Below, piece by piece: positions 26,531 through 30,360 of a DNA stretch of 30,360 nt. Made by a program: the position numbers and the translations under genes. The stretch spans positions 1 to 30,360 of the forward strand of contig CAYXJR010000053.1 of assembly GCA_964465145.1 (NCBI GenBank). The letters are read 5' to 3'. Source of the stretch: JAUVKA01 sp964465145. GTDB taxonomy: Bacteria > Bacteroidota > Bacteroidia > Bacteroidales > UBA12481. A model generated the notes under the pieces. That model was not told where the DNA came from. It saw only the letters and a program-made list of their open reading frames with translations, and did not search any database. Position 1 is the stretch's first letter. Each line of letters opens with the position of its first letter.

Positions 26531-26599
26531 TGTCTTGTATCTTGAGTTCTAAATCTTGTTATAGGGTCTTGGGTCTTTCGTCTTGTATCTTAGTTCTTG
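26531..26599 (-). repeat. degenerate heptamer array, CAAGANN, minus-strand arm
   Basis: Read on the minus strand from 26599: CAAGAAC, TAAGATA, CAAGACG, AAAGACC, CAAGACC, one 6-base unit, CAAGATT, TAGAACT, CAAGATA, CAAGACA. The TAA at the start of the second unit is the stop codon of the GH92 gene. The arm faces the plus-strand arm across 16 bases, making a long imperfect inverted repeat between two convergent genes. Confidence 0.8.
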
Positions 26600-28917
26600 A
26601 GCCTCCGGCTCATTGAGTACGGCGCATCTTTCGGATTTACACCACGATCAGTGTTAGGCTCCGGCCCCATGATGAAGCTCAGCTCTCCACCCTTAGTTAT
26701 ATCTTTATGACTGATAAAATTCTTAGTATAGTTTCTTCCATTAAGAATGGCCGATTGGATATAAACATTTTCCCTGGCATTATCGGCAGCTTCAATTACA
26801 AATCTTTTACCATTTTCCAGGTTCAAAATTACTTTATCAAACAAAGGGGATCCTATAACATATTCGGGCTGGCCGGGGCAAACAGGATAAAATCCCATGG
26901 CTGAAAAAACATACCAGGCTGATGTCTGGCCGTTATCCTCATCTCCGCATAATCCATCAGGTTCAGGGCTGTATAGCCTGTCCATTACCTGTCGGACCCA
27001 GTATTGGGCTTTCCAGGGTGATCCGGCATAATTATATAAATAGATTGCGTGCTGAACAGGTTGATTTCCATGAGCATACTGTCCCATGTTGGCAAGCACC
27101 ATTTCAGTGATTTCGTGAATCTCAAATCCATAATATGTATCATCAAAAACCGGTGGCATAGTGAATACCGAATCAAGCTTAGCCTCAAAGTCTTCATTTC
27201 CACCCATAAGGTCAATAAGGCCCTGCGGATCCTGGAAAACCGACCATGTATAATGCCATGAGCTCCCCTCGGTAAAAGCCCCACCCCATGCCTCCGGGAC
27301 AAAAGGCTCCTGCCAGGAACCATCCTCATTTTTTCCACGCATAAAATTTGTTCCTGTATCGAAAAGATTACGGTAATTCTGAGCCCTCTGGCGGAATAAT
27401 TCAGTTTCCTTTTTAGGTTTGTGCAGTGCCTTGGCAAGCTGCCATATAGTGAAATCGTCATATGCGTATTCAAGGCTCCGGGCTGCATTTTCATTGATAC
27501 CTACATCGTAAGGAATATATCCCAACTTATTATAATAATCCACTCCTTCACGTCCGACTGAAGTCAGCGGCCCTTCCAGTTTAGTGTTCTTAATGATAGC
27601 CTCGTATAGGGTTTCGATATCATAACCCCGTATTTCCTTAATATATGAATCCGCTATCAGAGAGGCTGAGTTACTTCCAATCATACAATTCCTGTGGCCT
27701 GGTGAGGCCCATTCGGGAAGCCAGCCACTTTCAAGATAGGTATTGACCAGCCCCTGCATTAACTGGCTGTTATATTCAGGAAATACAAGGGTGAAGAATG
27801 GGAAAACAGCCCTGAATGTATCCCAGAACCCATTGTCGGTAAACATGTATCCTTTCTCTATACGCCCATTATACGGACTATAATGCACCATACGGCCATC
27901 TTCTTCAAATTCATAAAACTTCCTGGGAAAGAGCATTGTCCTATAAAGTGCAGTATAGAAAGTTCTTAGTTGATCTTCATTATCACCTTCTACAAGGACC
28001 CTGTTCATAAGCTGATTCCAATAATCTTTAGCAATTTCCTGAACTTGTTCAAAATTGCGGTCACCAATTTCCCGCTGTAAATTAAGTTCGGCCTGATTTA
28101 CACCAATAAATGAGGATGCAACGTTAACATCGACCGATTCTCCAGCTTTTGTTTTAAACCGAACCATTCCCCCGCAATGCTTACTCTCAACTTCATCTTT
28201 GCCAGGCATTGCATGTCCATCTACCCAGGTACCCAATTCGTCAAAATCGTGATCAAATGTTGCTACGAAATAATTGGCAAAACCATCCGGGACACCACCT
28301 GAATTGTTTTGTGCATACCCAACAATCTTGCGCTCTTCGGGTATAATTCGTATATGGCTACCCTCATTGAAAGCATCAAGAATAATCCAGGCCTCATCGG
28401 TTTCCGGAAAGGTAAACCTGAACATGGCGGCTCTGTCAGTTGGTGTCACTTCTATGCTGATATCGTAGTCGTCTAAAAAAACATAGTAATAATATGGTTT
28501 GGATATTTCCTTCTTATGACTAAAATTCGATGCCCTCTGCTTTTCTTCAAATACAACCTCCCCAGTCATGGCCATGAGTGAAAATGCTCCATAATCATTT
28601 ATCCATGGACTGGGTTGATGAGTCTGCTTAATGCCCCTGATCAGGCTGTCCTGGTAACCATATGCCCAGCCATTGCCCATTCCTCCCGTTTGCGGTGTCC
28701 AGAAATTCATACCCCACGGCATTGCTATCGCCGGGTATGTGTTACCGTGTGATAATCTAAAAGTAGATTCAGTACCAACCATAGGATTGACATAATCAAC
28801 GAGGTTGTGGATTACCTTTTCATTGGACGGTTCCTTGATAGGGCGATCGGCTCTTTTATCCGATCCATTGGAACAAGAGCTCAGGAGCAATAAAGCAATA
28901 AGAATTCTATTAATCAT
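26590..28917 (-). CDS. GH92 alpha-mannosidase lipoprotein
   Basis: A 775-residue lipoprotein (LLSSC, lipidated Cys15) of glycoside hydrolase family 92, calcium-dependent exo-alpha-mannosidases that act by inversion. Landmarks: NPMVGTE (44-50), FTDNGFWDTFRAVFPFF (359-375), TEGSSWHYTW with the predicted acid Glu550, HGNQP (616-620) and GDEDNGQTSAW with Asp659 and Asp661. Compared with the residues I recall for the Bacteroides alpha-1,2-mannosidase BT3990 (Glu533, His584-Glu585, Asp642, Asp644), every one is present at a constant offset of 17, including the His601-Glu602 pair that marks alpha-1,2 specificity. The prediction is therefore an alpha-1,2-mannosidase on N-glycan or mannan side chains. 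It is convergent with the GH172 gene, and no SusC/D genes are present. Confidence 0.92.
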   Translation of the reverse strand: MINRILIALLLLSSCSNGSDKRADRPIKEPSNEKVIHNLVDYVNPMVGTESTFRLSHGNTYPAIAMPWGMNFWTPQTGGMGNGWAYGYQDSLIRGIKQTHQPSPWINDYGAFSLMAMTGEVVFEEKQRASNFSHKKEISKPYYYYVFLDDYDISIEVTPTDRAAMFRFTFPETDEAWIILDAFNEGSHIRIIPEERKIVGYAQNNSGGVPDGFANYFVATFDHDFDELGTWVDGHAMPGKDEVESKHCGGMVRFKTKAGESVDVNVASSFIGVNQAELNLQREIGDRNFEQVQEIAKDYWNQLMNRVLVEGDNEDQLRTFYTALYRTMLFPRKFYEFEEDGRMVHYSPYNGRIEKGYMFTDNGFWDTFRAVFPFFTLVFPEYNSQLMQGLVNTYLESGWLPEWASPGHRNCMIGSNSASLIADSYIKEIRGYDIETLYEAIIKNTKLEGPLTSVGREGVDYYNKLGYIPYDVGINENAARSLEYAYDDFTIWQLAKALHKPKKETELFRQRAQNYRNLFDTGTNFMRGKNEDGSWQEPFVPEAWGGAFTEGSSWHYTWSVFQDPQGLIDLMGGNEDFEAKLDSVFTMPPVFDDTYYGFEIHEITEMVLANMGQYAHGNQPVQHAIYLYNYAGSPWKAQYWVRQVMDRLYSPEPDGLCGDEDNGQTSAWYVFSAMGFYPVCPGQPEYVIGSPLFDKVILNLENGKRFVIEAADNARENVYIQSAILNGRNYTKNFISHKDITKGGELSFIMGPEPNTDRGVNPKDAPYSMSRRLKN

Positions 28918-29041
28918 ATCAGATCTTTCAATTTGGATTTACGCCTCCGTAAAATTAGCCATTCAAAGACAATACTCAATTGTATTAATAAGCTATAATC
29001 TCATTTTGCAATAAATCGTACTGGTTCAGGTCAAGATTTTT

Positions 29042-29049
29042 TACTTTTG
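29042..29049 (+). promoter_or_regulatory. -7 promoter element for the SHOCT gene
   Basis: TACTTTTG matches TAnnTTTG exactly, 16 bases before the ATG at 29066. In the same intergenic region (28918-29065) a small inverted repeat TTTACG/CGTAAA lies at 28938-28953, close to the GH92 start. Confidence 0.6.
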
Positions 29050-29065
29050 CTAAAAAGATATTAAA

Positions 29066-29284
29066 ATGATTATAATTGGAATCTTCGGCAGTTGGGAATT
29101 ATTAGTAACCTTGGGAGGAATCATGGTGATTGCTCTTCCAATTATTCTCCGAAAAATGCGGGGAACCCAGGATTATACTGAGAAACTCGATCAGCTGGAA
29201 AGACTTGAACGCCTTCATCGCGACGGCAGCCTGTCGGAGAGGGAATTTAAGCGGCAGAAAAGGAAGATAATGAATAAGAGATGA
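29066..29284 (+). CDS. small SHOCT-domain membrane protein
   Basis: A 72-residue protein with one membrane segment (about 9-27, ELLVTLGGIMVIALPIIL) followed by a charged helix pair. The end, LERLHRDGSLSEREFKRQKR, is the SHOCT (short C-terminal) motif pattern: a helix, a turn with G-x-[IL]-[ST], and a second helix containing EF. SHOCT domains are thought to mediate oligomerisation or nucleic-acid contacts; no specific role can be given. It has its own -7 promoter. Its stop codon is directly followed by a repeat array, and the next gene starts 84 bases later with the gap filled by repeats. Confidence 0.72.
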   Translation: MIIIGIFGSWELLVTLGGIMVIALPIILRKMRGTQDYTEKLDQLERLERLHRDGSLSEREFKRQKRKIMNKR

Positions 29285-29334
29285 ATGGGGATGTGGGGAC
29301 GAAGGGACATAGGGACGCAGGAAGACGTAGGGTT
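29285..29334 (+). repeat. degenerate octamer array, NNRGGGAC
   Basis: Six units starting at the first base after the TGA of the SHOCT gene. Units 1-4 are 8 bases (ATGGGGAT, GTGGGGAC, GAAGGGAC, ATAGGGAC), unit 5 is 10 bases (GCAGGAAGAC) and unit 6 is GTAGGGTT. The RGGGAC core is kept while the first two bases change. Confidence 0.82.
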
Positions 29335-29336
29335 AA

Positions 29337-29368
29337 GAGTTACTGAATGACTGAGTTACTGAATAATT
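29337..29368 (+). repeat. degenerate octamer array, GARTNACT
   Basis: Four units: GAGTTACT, GAATGACT, GAGTTACT, GAATAATT. It can also be seen as a 16-base unit repeated twice. It ends at the base immediately before the ATG of the hydrolase gene, so together with the preceding array it fills nearly the entire gap between two genes. Confidence 0.82.
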
Positions 29369-30097
29369 ATGAAAACAAAACATTTACTAACAATCATTTT
29401 AATCTGTTCAGGTATGATTTCATACGCCCAGGAGTTTCAAAAAGATATTATACCAACTGTAGGCGGGGATCTTACTATAACTTTTATCGGTCATGCGACA
29501 CTGATGTTTGAGTACCAGAATAAGGTTATTCACGTTGATCCATGGACCCGGCTCGCAGATTATACAAAACTGCCAAAAGCGGATGTAATCCTCATTACCC
29601 ACGAGCACAACGATCACTTTGATCCTGAAGCTATAAAGGCAATCGAGAAAGAAGGGACACAAATATTGTTGCCCAAAATATGCCACGATCAGTTAAAAAA
29701 AGGCAAGCTTATTAATAACGGGGATTATACTGCAGTGGCAGGATTACCGGTGGAAGCAGTTGCAGCTTATAACATTCTTGCCAAAAGGGGAAATGGCAAA
29801 CCATACCATGAAAAGGGGGTTGGAAATGGTTATGTAATTACTTTCTCAAATGTTAGGGTATATGTCGCTGGCGACACTGAATATATTCCTGAGATGGAGA
29901 ATCTTCAGGATATAACTATTGCGTTCCTGCCGATGAACCTTCCATATACCATGGATCCGGAACTCGTAGCGATCACAGCAAAACAAATAAACCCAAAAAT
30001 CCTTTACCCCTATCATTTAGGGGAAACTAACACTGAGGAACTGGTTAATCTGTTAATGGGTAGTGGGATTGATGTAAGAATCAGATCGCTAAAATAA
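29369..30097 (+). CDS. exported metallo-beta-lactamase-fold hydrolase (UlaG-like)
   Basis: A 242-residue protein with a signal peptide (cleavage after SYA, residue 20). The metal-binding motif is THEHNDHFD (His78, His80, Asp82, His83), with further ligands His147, Asp169 in VAGDTEY and His216 in YPYHLGE. FIGHATLMFEY (39-49) at the start is typical of the UlaG/COG2220 group of metal-dependent hydrolases, which includes L-ascorbate-6-phosphate lactonase. The substrate here is unknown. Export to the periplasm is less usual for that group and rules out a phosphorylated cytoplasmic substrate. The stop codon overlaps the first unit of a heptamer array. Confidence 0.87.
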   Translation: MKTKHLLTIILICSGMISYAQEFQKDIIPTVGGDLTITFIGHATLMFEYQNKVIHVDPWTRLADYTKLPKADVILITHEHNDHFDPEAIKAIEKEGTQILLPKICHDQLKKGKLINNGDYTAVAGLPVEAVAAYNILAKRGNGKPYHEKGVGNGYVITFSNVRVYVAGDTEYIPEMENLQDITIAFLPMNLPYTMDPELVAITAKQINPKILYPYHLGETNTEELVNLLMGSGIDVRIRSLK

Positions 30098-30126
30098 GGC
30101 AAAAGGCAGAAGGCAAAGGGCAGAAG
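30096..30126 (+). repeat. degenerate heptamer array, RGGCARR, plus-strand arm
   Basis: Period-7 units AAGGCAA, AAGGCAG, AAGGCAA, AGGGCAG plus three bases. The first two A are part of the TAA stop of the hydrolase gene. Thirteen or more bases form a perfect inverted match with the arm at 30241-30268 (30110-30123 with 30249-30262). Confidence 0.85.
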
Positions 30127-30240
30127 TAGGTGTCAAGAAAAAAGGCAAATGATTAAGTAAAATTATATGGTAGCATGCTACGTCCAGAAAACTTCTTAAT
30201 CCTTAACTTTTCTCTTTTCCCTTTTTACATAGAACTTACT

Positions 30241-30268
30241 TTTGCCTCCTGCCCTTTGCCTTTTGCCC
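30241..30268 (-). repeat. degenerate heptamer array, RGGCARR, minus-strand arm
   Basis: Read on the minus strand: GGGCAAA, AGGCAAA, GGGCAGG, AGGCAAA. It faces the plus-strand arm across about 115 bases. That spacer contains pyrimidine-rich DNA and the 12-bp palindrome GTAGCATGCTAC at 30170-30181. No complete gene was seen between 30098 and the window end. Confidence 0.85.
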
Positions 30269-30360
30269 TATCTAATATTTCAACATCTTCACCTCATTCT
30301 GCCTCAAACGGGTTTTACTTTACTAAACAACAGGTATTCAATGATATAAGCCTATATTTT

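Noticed and set aside
26985..27494. 169-codon minus-strand frame within the GH92 gene
   Set aside because: Same strand as GH92 but another frame; GH92 is complete and uninterrupted with all its motifs, so this is a shadow and not a frameshifted piece.
28964..28971. Minus-strand TGTCTTTG as promoter for the GH92 gene
   Set aside because: One mismatch from TAnnTTTG and no spaced -33 element; possible but not supported.

Overview
The window looks like chromosomal DNA of a member of the Bacteroidota, probably an environmental relative of the Bacteroidales or Marinilabiliales. Four signs support this. Several genes carry the -7 promoter element TAnnTTTG. Strong Shine-Dalgarno sequences are mostly absent. 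Two large secreted proteins end in type IX secretion (T9SS) sorting domains. The families present (GH92 and GH172 lipoproteins, an HYC_CC_PP-type metal protein, a DUF3347-tailed CusB) are typical of the phylum. No rRNA, tRNA or CRISPR array was seen.

Layout. 1-614: a probable transposase remnant on the minus strand and a gene-free stretch. 615-5722: two paralogous T9SS-secreted proteins in opposite orientation on either side of an endonuclease/exonuclease/phosphatase protein, ending in a strong intrinsic terminator. 5772-9253: a zinc-dependent dehydrogenase, then a tight ABC exporter cassette (ATPase, permease, LolA-like periplasmic protein). 9379-11492: elongation factor G with its own promoter, outside any ribosomal operon. 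11598-13715: an orphan GAF-GAF-PAS sensor kinase whose H-box has lost the phospho-acceptor histidine. 13809-16109 (minus): MaeB-type malic enzyme. 16315-24218: a copper/silver export operon (HYC_CC_PP-like protein, CusA, CusC, CusB, HMA protein) with a promoter at one end and a terminator at the other. 24296-28917: convergent GH172 (DUF2961) and GH92 lipoproteins. 29042-30097: a small SHOCT-type membrane protein and a secreted metallo-beta-lactamase-fold hydrolase.

The copper genes form a coherent envelope export system: a secreted cysteine-rich protein, the RND pump, its outer-membrane channel, an adaptor with extra metal-binding modules, and a small periplasmic metal-binding protein. The two glycosidase lipoproteins suggest breakdown of mannose- and furanose-containing glycans at the cell surface, although no SusC/SusD pair is present here.

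The most unusual signal is in the gaps between genes. From about 23.7 kb to the right edge, intergenic DNA is built of degenerate tandem repeats with a 7- or 8-base period. Each array has its own core (AATTATN, CAAGANN, NNRGGGAC, GARTNACT, RGGCARR). Five of them start within a few bases of a stop codon, or overlap it, and run in the sense direction of the gene that ends there. Genes with a classical hairpin terminator in this window lack them. I know of no named element that fits, and flag this as the main candidate for something undescribed.
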